Of a stretch of DNA of 64,000 bases, positions 1 through 10,232 are shown in pieces (positions within the stretch are counted from its first letter, which is position 1; each line of letters starts with the position of its first letter). A program made the position numbers and the translations under genes. The DNA lies in the NCBI GenBank assembly GCA_030674875.1, contig JASXSU010000001.1:1-64000 (forward strand), written 5' to 3'. The DNA is from Candidatus Endonucleibacter sp. (ex Gigantidas childressi) (GTDB lineage: Bacteria > Pseudomonadota > Gammaproteobacteria > Pseudomonadales > Endozoicomonadaceae). The notes beneath the pieces were generated by a model, which saw nothing but the letters and a program-made list of their open reading frames with translations, did not search any database and had not been told where the DNA came from.

Positions 1-3000
1 GCAACCACCTCCATTATTATGCCTTTTATACCAATAAACACCACCACCAACAGCAGCAACGGCAATAAAAGCAGCACCAGATGCTCCAAGTAGGATTGTA
101 GGCACTGTTGTTGCTTGTTCTGGCGCTTGCGTTAAGCAAGGTGCATTCCATACCATAATAAGAGGCTCTTTATAACGACAATATTCTTCTGGTTTAATTT
201 CACAATCGTTCCCTATAAAAGGCAACTTACTCCCCTTGCATTGATTAGTTAAGTTCATATTATAATTATACTGATGGTGTGAGACTCCGTTCGCATCATT
301 GTAAGGTGAGTTATCGAATATCTTTTTAGTTTCATCAAAGTACATGTACTATTCCATCTTTATTCTCTCCAATACAAAACCCTATTTGTACATTTGATCT
401 CTTCCCTTCAAATAGTACCATGCTCCCACTTACCGTAAAGTTTGAAATAGAAGCGGAATCAATAAACCCAACAGCACCACCTATTGTTATATCCGTTACT
501 CCCTTAATATTGATAAAGCTTTGACTAACTGCAAGCTGTTCATATGCATCATTTTCTGCCATCTGGCCAGTCCCCCACCCAGCATACACCGAACCACCAT
601 CTATACTCAAGTTAGTTTTGATGATCATTGTATTGGAAAATTGTACGCCTGACTCTGACCTTCCAAAACCACCGCCAACGTTGATAATCCCCACCGTGAG
701 GATGAGTTAGCAGCACTAATAACAGTATCAATAACAGTAAGGTCTACAGCAGTAATATCACGAGCAGACCCTATTCCGCCCCCAATAGAAGGAATGTCAG
801 TATCCGCAATAATAGTAGAGCTAGCAACTGTAGCATGTTCCATTTTACTGCCCTCACCACATCCGATCACCCCACCTACACAACGACCCTTTACTTCCGT
901 CCTAATAACATGACAGGTACTAACTTTATCAGACTTTGAGTAACCTACTATTCCTCCGACACGAGCTCCAGAAATAATCGAATCTATAACGGTAACATTC
1001 TGTATGGTATTCGAAAGGGAATGCCCAGCAACACCTCCAACATAACCTTCTTGACCCGCGACCTTTACAATAGTGTTGCCAATATAAACTTCTTTAATTC
1101 TCACACTTCGCATCTTTCCTGCTACCCCACCGACATGTGCTTCCCGGCCTGAGCCAGTAATATTGACATTTACTATCATTACTTTAAAAAATTCACTCCC
1201 TTTATTATATACTGCTCCTACTACCCCACCGGCATATTTAACCCCAGTGCCATTAAGAGTGCTATGCTATCATTACATATCAAAACTAGATTCCCCCCCA
1301 TAACATTAGAGACCATACCTATACCCTATTCAACAAGCTTTAACCCCAGCGACATTAAGAGTGCTATTTGCTATCATTACATTATCAAAACTAGATGCCT
1401 CCAACATAACATTAGAGACCATACCTATCTTACTATCTATACCAACCCCTTCAAACTGACTATTCTCAATTTTGATAAATCTAACTATGGACTTATCATG
1501 CATAGTACTTGGCAACTGCTGGGTCACATTCTGCATTCCTAGTGTCAACATTATTGAGGTTTATGTTTTGAACGATTCCATTACCTGAAAGTCTGTCTAT
1601 CAAGCAGCATGGCAGCTCGTCAAGGGTTTCACCATTTCCATTGAAATCACCTGTAAACTCCCGTATTGGTTTGTTGAATTTTTTTACGTTAAAGCTTGCA
1701 GTTAGTTTATAGCGGCCGTTACTAGGGTAATCTGCATGATTGCCAATTAAGTTCAGCTCTGTGACATTACTGATGCCAATAACATTAGAGGCAGAGGCTG
1801 CACTCACATCCCTAATATGACGAGAATGGTTACTATTTAAATTTGAGCTATCGTGTGCTTGGGTATGGTTCTTAAAAAATGCCTCAGCTTGAGGAGAGCT
1901 TGCTGCTGTAGCAGAGTCCACAACAGCTAAAACACACAAGCCTACAACTGCGCCCATAAGAAGCCTACTGTAAAACGATGAATTATAGCTAGATCCTATC
2001 CACACAGTCTTGCACTGGCCTCTTGCTTGCTCTTCATTTTTTTCTTCATAATCTATATTAATAAAACACCAATCTACGTGCAAAGGTGATGATTTGGTTG
2101 TATTAGTACCATCACTTTCATAACTCCCATCCGCTTCATTAACCTCAACATCATTTTGTGATTTACTTTTTTGTAACGTATAGTCGTTTGTTGGCATAGA
2201 CAACCAATCTCTATGCTTTTCTTCAGCACTATTGTGTTTTGCAAAATCATTACCACTTGCTGGAATATCTATTGGCTGGTCTGCTTGCTCATATTGTAAC
2301 TCACAATCATTAGCATTTTTATCTGAAACAGCAGTAACAAGTGGTTGGTAGCAATATGTTTTTTGTCGTATATCTGCTTTACGCTGTAACCCTGTTAACA
2401 GGGTAAACGCTTGTTCTTTATCTGAACTAGTACAATCCTGTGCAACCAGTGTAGTTAAAGCATCTTTTATGGTTATATCTCCTTCTTTATGCAGGCTATC
2501 TATTTTTATCAACTCTGCCATAACCAATTGTATGCCTGTATTATCTGAGTTATCTGTTAAATGCAAGGCATTTTTTTGTACCATATTAACCCAGGCAGTC
2601 ATTATTTTTTTGCTTTGCTCTTGCTTGGTTGGTGGTGCCGTAAAGCCATTTTTTACAACATTAAATACATAGTTAATACCAGATGCAACTTTACCCAAAA
2701 GACTGTCTTTCATGTTTTTCTTTAGACCTTCCTCTAGGTATTCATCCCAGTCTTCTTGGCCAAATGATCCGTTTTGTTTATCTTTCTTTGTTTTAGCTTG
2801 GTCCTCTGGGTTAAGGCTTTCTTGTTGTTCTAGGTTGCTATGCATTGCATCTAATGCCACAAATCCAGACTGATAAATGACATTTAATTGTTGTACTGTT
2901 TTAAACTGATCACTTAAATTTTTTATAACATCGCTAGCTAATAAAGTATTAGCAATCTCTCTGGCTTCACAATCACGTAAAGACTCATTTGCACCATGCC

Positions 3001-4021
3001 ATACCTCGGTTACATCTTTTGAGTTGTAATGCAAATAGGAGAAAAATACTTTTTCCTCTGCACTTATGCCATTTTTTTTGTTTTCTTCTGCAGTCAAATG
3101 ATAATCTTGCGTAACCCAACGTTTGCTATCATCTAGTAATTTGCTTATTAAGCTATCGGAATTACGCGCACCCCAATTCACCAATGCTTCTAATACTGGA
3201 TATTGTATCTCTGATGGCGTATTACTTGTTGTAGCTACTACATAATGGGTTGATAATACATCCACTAAGTTACGCGTTTGCTTCAAGACAACCTCATTTA
3301 AGAAGTGCGTATCATTTTGTGCTCTTAACATCAGCGAACTTACTTGTTCATCTAATTTGGCGCAAATTAGTGGGCTAGCGTTACTCGTCTTAACCTTATC
3401 TTGCCACAAGGTGTGAAGCTTATAAAAGCATTGCTTTGCTCTAGAATTCAATACCTCTGCAACGAACATTTGCTCTTCTTTAGTGAGCTGTGTAAACGTT
3501 GTTTTTGTACTTTTTGGCAGGCGGCAACAAGCTCTCTTCTTTATTTCTTGGGTGATACCGCTAAAACCTGTTATCCAGCTAGGTGATTCTAACCCAGCGT
3601 TAATTATGTCTTGTTCAAGCTCACCAACTTCTAGCAAAATACTTACATATACCATAGCAAGCACTTCAAACACGTTTTTTCCCTTAAATGCTTCTAGAGT
3701 AACAGAAAGATCGTTGTCATCTAGCACATGTTGCAAGCAACTAATGCTATTATCATGGCTTTTGCTATATTCAGCGCCTCCTAATAAGTTGCTACTACTA
3801 AAACACCTTCCAGCTAAGTTTTCCTCTCCATCAGCCTGACTATTGGTCCAACTTTTTTTGAGTGGCTGCTCGGCATCTTGTTGGTGCAACTGCTCTTCCG
3901 GTGTCGTATAATTGTGCGCTGAACTTACACTGCAACCACAGGCCAATATCAACAGTAAAAAAACACTTTTTACATGTTTGCAACAGAATGGAATTGAATA
4001 AGATTGAAATGAGCCAAGCAT
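1..4021 (-). pseudogene. Decaying copy of the large GLUG-repeat surface protein; runs off the window
   Basis: Closely matches the intact gene at 4452-8762 from its ATG at 4021 through the signal peptide, cysteine-rich ectodomain, internal hydrophobic segment and GLUG-like repeats to the C-terminal membrane segment near position 30. The reading frame is lost at least four times. An extra base near 1507 changes the frame after residue ~835. A degenerate internal duplication lies around 1245-1420. Frame changes follow near 690 and near 340. The ribosome site (AGGAG, about 11 bases before the ATG) matches that of the intact copy. The tail with 66-bp repeats would lie before position 1 and is not visible. 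A secreted fragment of 841 residues could still be made from the first frame. I call it a pseudogene because the intact neighbour shows what was lost. Confidence 0.85.
1245..1420 (-). repeat. Degenerate internal duplication within the broken GLUG gene
   Basis: The segment reading attaagagtgct...cataacattagagaccatacc occurs twice in succession (about 1253-1325 and 1353-1427). The intact paralogue has it once (about 6090-6165). The upstream unit has several single-base losses and a homopolymer of Cs, so the two units no longer share a frame. Confidence 0.7.
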
Positions 4022-4393
4022 AGTGCTATCTACTCCTGATTATATGCTGTTTTTACTGCTGTAACATGTTAACAGATTATTAACAGATAACCAACATAAA
4101 CAACATAGCCGTATAAAGCATCAAGAGAGCCCGTGCGCTAAATTGCTATATAATACAATAACTTATAGTGAAATAAATACAAGCATGCTAGTAACTGATA
4201 AAGATGCAGCCAGCAAACATTCAGAACTTTATAGTTTCAAATATAGTGTAATTGTCACTCATTATTTTACAATTTAATATTGTAGGTATTTACTAGGAAT
4301 TGTAGGTATTTACCAAAAACGGTAAAACTTATATTTACTTCTCAGATAATTTTAAAACAACTTAATAGTACCCATAACCCATCGTACTTCAAA
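4022..4393. other. Intergenic region between the two GLUG-protein copies
   Basis: No gene seen. The first ~80 bases upstream of the broken copy closely match the region upstream of the intact copy (conserved to about 'aacagataa.caacataaacaac'), so the duplication included the proximal promoter region. The rest is AT-rich without a recognisable ORF. Confidence 0.5.
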
Positions 4394-4431
4394 TGCCTAT
4401 TCTTACCAATCAGAAAAATTAAGAATAGGCA
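4394..4431 (-). terminator. Perfect 12-bp hairpin downstream of the GLUG gene
   Basis: TGCCTATTCTTA (4394-4405) and TAAGAATAGGCA (4420-4431) are perfect inverted complements around a 14-base loop. The stem lies 20 bases past the stop of the minus-strand gene ending at 4452. Only a short T run follows on that strand, so this may be a weak terminator or an mRNA-stabilising hairpin. Confidence 0.5.
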
Positions 4432-4451
4432 GCGTACAGATTCAATTACAG

Positions 4452-7400
4452 CTACTCAACTGCACCTGAAGACTCAATCATACTCATACTTTCGTCAAAC
4501 ATTTGTTGACCTTGCAAGGATATTCCTTCTTCAAATTCTTGTTCATATTGTTCGCTTTCTTCAGGTTTTTGTTCACCTTGCAAGGATATTATTGCTTCAG
4601 GTTTTAGTTCATATTGTTCGCCTGCTTCAGTTTTTTGTTCACCTTGCAAGGATATTATTGCTTCAGGTTTTTGTTCATATTGTTCGCCTGCTTCAGGTTT
4701 TTGTTCACCTTGCAAGGATCTTATTGCTGCAGGTTCTTGTTCATATTGTTCATATTGTTCGCCTGCTTCAGCTTTTTGTTCATCTTGTTTTCTTTGATTG
4801 TTATCATCTTCTATAGGCAGCTCCATATGACCTGAACAACAACCATCTCCATTATTATGCCTTTTATACCAATACAAACCACCACCAACAGCAGCAACGG
4901 CAATAAAAGCAGCACCAGATGCTCCAAGTGGGATTATAGGCACTGTTGTTGCTTGTTCTGGCGCTTGCGTTAAGCAAGGTGCATTCCACACCATAATGAG
5001 AGGCTCTTTATAACGACAATATTCTTCTGGTTTAATTTCACAATCTTTCCCTATAAAAGGCAACTTACTCCTCCCACATTGATTAGCTAAGTCCATATTA
5101 TAATTATACTGCTGGCGTGAGACTCCGTTCGCATCAGAGGAATATACGTTATCGAATAGCTTTTTAGTTTCATCAAAAGTACAATTACTCATTCCATCTT
5201 TATCGCCTCCCATACAAAACCCTATTTGTACATTTGATCCCTCCCCTTCAAGTAGTACCATGCTCCCACTTACCGTAAAGTTTGAAATAGAAGCGGATTC
5301 CATAAACCCAGCAGCACCACCTATTTTTATATCCTTTACCCCCTTAATATTCATAAAGCTTTGACTAACTGCAAGCTGTTCATATGCATCACCTTTCCTC
5401 ATATGACCAATCCCCCATCCAATATACGCATCCGAACCACCATCCATACTCAAGTTAGTTTTGATGATCATTGTATTGGAAGATTTTGCGCCTGAACTTG
5501 AATATCCAAAAGCACCACCAACTGTTGGTGATCCATGTAGTGAGGATACGTTAACAACACCAATAACAGTATCAATAACAGCAAGGTCTACAGCAGCCAT
5601 AACATTAGTATACCCTACTCCGCCCCCAACAAAAGGTTCACCAGTATGCGCAATAATAGTAGAATTAGCAACTGTAGCATGTTGGATTTCACCGTCTTCA
5701 CCAAGTCCCATCACCCCACCTGCATAATCACCATTTACTTTCACCTTAATAACATGACAGGTACTAACTTTATCCTTAGCTGAGGAACCTGCGACTCCTC
5801 CGGCACGATCTCCAGAAATAATCGAATCTATAACGGTAATATTCTGCATGGTATTCGAAAGGGAATGCCCAGCAACACCTCCAACCAAACTGTCTTTATC
5901 GCCCTTTACAATAGTATCGCCAATATAAACTTCTTTAATTGTCACACTTCGCATCTTTCCTGCTATCCCACCTAGATCTGAGCCTAAGCCAGTAATATTG
6001 ACATTTACTATCATTACTTTAAAAATTTCACTCCCATCATCATATATTTCTCCTACTACCCCACCAACATATTCAACCCCACTAAGGCCATTAAGAGTGC
6101 TATTTGCTATCATTACATTATCAAAACTAGATGCCTCCGACATAACATTAGAGACCATACCTATTCTCTTATTTATACCAGACCCTTGAAACTTACTATT
6201 CGCAATTTTGATAAATCTAACTATGGACTCATCATGCATAGTATTGGCAACTGCTGGGTCACATTTTGCAATCCTAGTGTCAACATTATTGAGGTTTATG
6301 TTTTGAACGATTCCATTATCTGAAAGTTTGTCTATCAAACAGCATGGCAGCTCGTCAAGGGTTTCACCATTTCCATTGAATTCACCTGTAAACACCGGTA
6401 TTGGTCTGGAGAAGCTTTTTACGTTAAAGCTTGCAGTTAGTTTATAGTGGCCGTTACTAGGGTAATCTGTATGATTGCCAATTAAGTTCAACCCTGTGAC
6501 ATTACTGATGCCAATAACATTAGAAGCAGAGCCTGCACTCACATCCCTAATATGACGAAAATGGTTACTATTTAAATTTGAGCTATTGTGTGCTTGGGTA
6601 TGGTTCTGAAAAAATGTCTCAGCTTGAGGAGAGCTTGCTGCTGTAGCAGAGTCCACAACAGCTAAAACACACAAGCCTACAACTGTGCCCATAAGAAGCC
6701 TATTGTAAAACGATGAATTATAGCCAGATCCTATCCACACAGTCTTGCACTGGCCTCTTGCTTGCTCTTCATTTTTTTCTTCACAATCTAGATTAATAAA
6801 ACACCAATCTACGTGCAAAGGTGATGGTTCAGTTGTATTAGTACCATCACTTTCATAACTCCCATCAGCTTCATTATACGCAACATCATTTTGTGATTTA
6901 CTTTTTTGTAACGTATAGTCGTTTGTTGGCATAGACAACCAATATCTATGCTTTTCTTCAGCACTATAGTGTTTCGCAAAATAATTACCACTTGCTGGAA
7001 TATCTATTGGCTGGTCTGCTTGCTCATATTGTAACTCACAATCATTAGCATTTTTATCTGAAACAGCAGTAACAAGTGGTTGGTAGCAATATGTTTTTTG
7101 TCGTATATCTGCTTTACGCTGTAACCCTGTTAACAGGGTAAATGCTTGTTCTTTATCTGAACTAGTAAAATCCTGTGCAACCAGTATAGTTAAAGCATCT
7201 TTTATGGTTATATCTCCTTCTTTATGCAGGCTATCTATTTTTATCAACTCTGCCATAACCAATTGTATGCCTTTATTATCTGAGTTATCTGTTAAATGCA
7301 AGGCATTGTTTTGTACCATATTAACCCAGGCAGCCATTATTTTTTTGCTTTGCTCTTGGTTGGTTGGTGATGCCGTAAAGCCATTTTTTACAACATTAAA

Positions 7401-8762
7401 TACATGGTTAATACCAGATGCAACCTTACCCAAAAGACTATCTTTCATGTTTTTCTTTAGACCTTCCTCTAGGTATTCATCCCAGTCTTCTTGGCCAAAT
7501 GATCCGTTTTGTTTATCTTTCTTTGTTTTAGCTTGGTCCTCTGGGTTAAGGCTTTCTTGTTGTTCTAGGTTGCTATGCATTGCATCTAATGCCACAAATC
7601 CAGATTGATAAATGACATTTAATTGTTGTACTGTTTTAAACTGATCACTTAAGCTTTTTATAACATCGCTAGCTAATAAAGTATTAGCAATCTCTCTGGC
7701 TTCACAATCACGTAAAGACTCATTTGCACCACGCCATACCTCGGCTACATCTTTTGAGTTGTAATGCAAATAGGAGAAAAATACTTTTTCCTCTGCGCTT
7801 ATGCCATTTGTTTTGTTTTCTTCTGCAGTCAAATGATAATCTTGCGTAACCCAACGTTTGCTATCATCTAGTAATTTGCTTATTAAGCTATCGGAATTAC
7901 GCGCACCCCAATTCACCAATGCTTCTAATACTGGATATTGTATCTCTGCTGGCGTATTACTTGTTGTAGCTACTACATAATGGGTTGATAATACATCCAC
8001 TAAGTTACGCGTTTGCTTCAAGACAACCTCATTTAAGAAGTGCGTATCATTTTGTGCTCTTAACATCAGCGAACTTACTTGTTCATCTAATTTTGCGCAA
8101 ATTAGTGGGCTAGCGTTACTCGTCTTAACCTTATCTTGCCACAAGGTGTGAAGCTTATAAAAGCATTGCTTTGCTCTAGAATTCAATACCTCTGCAACGA
8201 ACATTTGCTCTTCTTTAGTGAGCTGTGTAAACGTTGTTTTTGTACTTTTTGGCAGGCGGCAACAAGCTCTCTTCTTTATTTCTTGGGTGATACCGCTAAA
8301 ACCTATTATCCAGCTAGGTGATTCTAACCCAGCGTTAATTATGTCTTGTTCAAGCTCACCAACTTCTAGCAAAATACTTACATATACCATAGCAAGCACT
8401 TCAAACACGTTTTTTCCCTTAAATGCTTCTAGAGTAACAGAAAGATCGTTGTCATCTAGCACATGTTGCAAGCAACTAATACTATTATCATGGCTTTTGC
8501 TATATTCAGCGCCTCCTAATAAGTTGCTACTACTAAAACACCTTCCAGCTAAGTTTTCCTCTCCATCAGCCTGACTATTAGTCCAGTTTTTTTTGGCTGA
8601 CTGCTCGGCAGCTTGTTGGTGCAACTGCTCTGCCGGTGACGTATAATTGTGCGCTGAACTTACACTGCAACCACCGGCCAATATCAACAGTAAAAAAACA
8701 CTTTTTACATATTTGCAACAAAACGAAATTGAACAAAAATAACACTTAAATGAGCCAATCAT
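4452..8762 (-). CDS. Very large secreted/membrane protein with GLUG-like beta-helix repeats and C-terminal repeat tail
   Basis: 1436 residues if translated from the ATG at 8762. I prefer this start because the same ATG and AGGAG site occur in the neighbouring copy, whereas the upstream GTG (8774) does not. Visible layout: a hydrophobic signal segment (about 17-32) ending in a Cys/Ser-rich stretch; a Cys-containing ectodomain (40-670) without recognised family; a second signal-like hydrophobic segment (about 689-707, ending ATAASS); then from ~750 a 'KLTASFNV...FTGEFNGNGETL' entry typical of GLUG/beta-helix proteins, followed by about ten GGxxG turns 20-45 residues apart (for example VGGVVG, VGGVAG, AGGVAG, IGGAAG). 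A membrane segment (~1280-1298) with a basic stop (YKRH) leads to an acidic E/Q-rich tail with four 22-residue repeats. GLUG motifs occur in bacterial surface adhesins and proteases. Function here is unknown; host-contact or adhesion protein is inference. Confidence 0.8.
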   Translation of the reverse strand: MIGSFKCYFCSISFCCKYVKSVFLLLILAGGCSVSSAHNYTSPAEQLHQQAAEQSAKKNWTNSQADGEENLAGRCFSSSNLLGGAEYSKSHDNSISCLQHVLDDNDLSVTLEAFKGKNVFEVLAMVYVSILLEVGELEQDIINAGLESPSWIIGFSGITQEIKKRACCRLPKSTKTTFTQLTKEEQMFVAEVLNSRAKQCFYKLHTLWQDKVKTSNASPLICAKLDEQVSSLMLRAQNDTHFLNEVVLKQTRNLVDVLSTHYVVATTSNTPAEIQYPVLEALVNWGARNSDSLISKLLDDSKRWVTQDYHLTAEENKTNGISAEEKVFFSYLHYNSKDVAEVWRGANESLRDCEAREIANTLLASDVIKSLSDQFKTVQQLNVIYQSGFVALDAMHSNLEQQESLNPEDQAKTKKDKQNGSFGQEDWDEYLEEGLKKNMKDSLLGKVASGINHVFNVVKNGFTASPTNQEQSKKIMAAWVNMVQNNALHLTDNSDNKGIQLVMAELIKIDSLHKEGDITIKDALTILVAQDFTSSDKEQAFTLLTGLQRKADIRQKTYCYQPLVTAVSDKNANDCELQYEQADQPIDIPASGNYFAKHYSAEEKHRYWLSMPTNDYTLQKSKSQNDVAYNEADGSYESDGTNTTEPSPLHVDWCFINLDCEEKNEEQARGQCKTVWIGSGYNSSFYNRLLMGTVVGLCVLAVVDSATAASSPQAETFFQNHTQAHNSSNLNSNHFRHIRDVSAGSASNVIGISNVTGLNLIGNHTDYPSNGHYKLTASFNVKSFSRPIPVFTGEFNGNGETLDELPCCLIDKLSDNGIVQNINLNNVDTRIAKCDPAVANTMHDESIVRFIKIANSKFQGSGINKRIGMVSNVMSEASSFDNVMIANSTLNGLSGVEYVGGVVGEIYDDGSEIFKVMIVNVNITGLGSDLGGIAGKMRSVTIKEVYIGDTIVKGDKDSLVGGVAGHSLSNTMQNITVIDSIISGDRAGGVAGSSAKDKVSTCHVIKVKVNGDYAGGVMGLGEDGEIQHATVANSTIIAHTGEPFVGGGVGYTNVMAAVDLAVIDTVIGVVNVSSLHGSPTVGGAFGYSSSGAKSSNTMIIKTNLSMDGGSDAYIGWGIGHMRKGDAYEQLAVSQSFMNIKGVKDIKIGGAAGFMESASISNFTVSGSMVLLEGEGSNVQIGFCMGGDKDGMSNCTFDETKKLFDNVYSSDANGVSRQQYNYNMDLANQCGRSKLPFIGKDCEIKPEEYCRYKEPLIMVWNAPCLTQAPEQATTVPIIPLGASGAAFIAVAAVGGGLYWYKRHNNGDGCCSGHMELPIEDDNNQRKQDEQKAEAGEQYEQYEQEPAAIRSLQGEQKPEAGEQYEQKPEAIISLQGEQKTEAGEQYELKPEAIISLQGEQKPEESEQYEQEFEEGISLQGQQMFDESMSMIESSGAVE
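4510..4775 (-). repeat. 66-bp (22-codon) in-frame tandem repeat, four units
   Basis: The marker CCTTGCAAGG recurs at 4510, 4576, 4642 and 4708, exactly 66 bp apart. Each unit encodes a 22-residue block of the form S-L-Q-G-E-Q-K-x-E-A-G-E-Q-Y-E-x-K-P-E-A-I in the cytoplasmic-side tail of the large GLUG protein. Gain or loss of units would keep the frame and change tail length. Confidence 0.85.
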
Positions 8763-8845
8763 AGCGCTATTCACTCCTGGTTATATGCTGTTTTTACTGA
8801 TGTAACATGCTAACAGATTACTAACAGATAAACAACATAAACAAC
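8763..8845. other. Promoter-proximal region of the GLUG gene cut by IS4
   Basis: The ~80 bases upstream of the ATG match those upstream of the sister copy at 4022-4105, then similarity stops exactly at the IS4 inverted repeat at 8846. The native upstream promoter, if further away, has been displaced. Confidence 0.5.
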
Positions 8846-9843
8846 CTATGTACGGGACGAAATATTTAGCAAATCTAAAAAAGTGGTTTGATTGTTTTTC
8901 GCACATCTGTTTTTGAGTACCCGTCTAAGCCTATCCAAGCCTAATCTAAACAGACTCTTGGCTGGACGGTAATGCTTGTTCAGCGGCAATTGATTTGCAT
9001 TCCCATAACAGCAGTGCCTTATTAGTACGCACCACACAACAGCAATGGTCAGTAGTTCCATCAGCTTATTCATCCGATCAAGGTTTGTCATATGTTTGGA
9101 CTCCAAATCAAATCCCTGACTTTTTAGATTGCCAAACATGGTTTCAATACTCCAGCGCTTACTACAGTCATCTACTATGCTGTCTGGCTTTTTAGTAGCT
9201 ACGACGATCAACAATACTTTCAGAGTTCGACCGGCTGCTATATAGAGCGGTACTCCAGATACTTTCTTTTTTCTATGCACGTTACTGTTTGATTGATACT
9301 AACGCCTCTACATAGCTTGCCAATGGCAGTCTTTTTGCTTTAATGCTCCACCACATTATTACTTTTAACTCTAATTATGCATGACAGTTTGTTTTGACGT
9401 AACCAGTCTAACTATTCGCGGCCTATAAACTCACGATCTGCCAGAAGGTTATCAATTTTCTTTATGGGAATGAGATTTAGTACACGCTCCATTACCGCTA
9501 TGCGTTCATCGGTATTGGAGTTTCCTCTTTTTTTGTCAAGACACTCTCAAACAATGGGGATTGAGGTTCCTTGCCAAGCAATTGGTACCACAAGGTAGTT
9601 GACGTTTTTGGAGCAATGCTTCCAGTTGGTTCTATCCATGCATAGGGTAAAGCGATTCATGTCCAGGCAACTCAGAATCAGCTCACTTAGCTGCTCAAAA
9701 CTGTAGTTATAGTCAGCGAGAAATCGCTTTATACGGCGATAACTGGACTCGCTGCTTTGAAACTCTTCGGCTACATAGTACAAGTTAGTGGAACGGCTAC
9801 GCAGTAAGGCCATTACAAACTTTGCAATGAAGGTGATGCTAGC
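8846..9843 (-). pseudogene. IS4-family transposase, multiply interrupted
   Basis: The two larger surviving frames (9547-9813 and 8846-9280) correspond to the N-terminal and C-terminal parts of the ~345-residue transposase preserved at 26626-27668. The middle portion containing the catalytic Asp region is out of frame. Not expected to be active. Confidence 0.75.
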
Positions 9844-10019
9844 TTGATGCAGGGGTAGATAAGCCTTAGGCTTCTTAGCATAAACTGACGTCTTTCATGT
9901 TCAACAACCATAACCTATTCTGGGGTGAAAGACCTTGCAGGTTACCTTGTCTGAGAGTCACGTCTTGCTAAATTATTCCTTGAAAATAAAGGTCCTCAGG
10001 TTTTTTATCCCGTACATAG
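8846..10019 (-). mobile_element. IS4-family insertion sequence, inactivated copy
   Basis: Bounded by inverted repeats ctatgtacggga (8846-8857) and tcccgtacatag (10008-10019). Inside is a minus-strand IS4-type transposase. Its C-terminal part (to 9280) carries the YREK signature Y-x2-R-x3-E-x6-K seen as YSKRWSIE...K in related copies; here the Tyr codon reads Cys (CSKRWSIE). The gene is interrupted by a nonsense change (TGG to TGA in the 'IVWECL' motif) near 9549 and further frame breaks between 9280 and 9547. No convincing target-site duplication is visible. It sits 84 bp upstream of the GLUG gene start. Confidence 0.8.
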
Positions 10020-10232
10020 CCATGTAACCTAACAATTTGCCAGGGGAGTTATGTGCCGTATGTTTTGCCGAAAGAGAAAATAAACCAATATCAATTTCAT
10101 TCAATATTAGTTTATAGTTTTGTTGTGAAGCAGAAGAAAGAAACGAACAGTTAAACAATACGTTACCTTCAATTGTCTGTTTAATTAAATCAACTTCATC
10201 TCCTTGACCAAGAAAAATAAAATGGGTATCAA
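10020..10232. other. Short degenerate stretch between IS4 and purL
   Basis: A minus-strand reading frame (MFNCSFLSSASQQNY...) crosses from here into the IS end. It has no recognisable domain and may be the remnant of a gene cut by the IS4 insertion. No terminator seen after purL. Confidence 0.3.

Noticed and set aside
4510-4775. CRISPR array
   Set aside because: The repeats are contiguous with no spacers and encode an in-frame protein tail.
4592-4835. Plus-strand hydrophobic ORFs within the 66-bp repeats
   Set aside because: They are antisense shadows of the E/Q-rich tail: repeated gaa/caa codons read backwards as Phe/Leu/Val.
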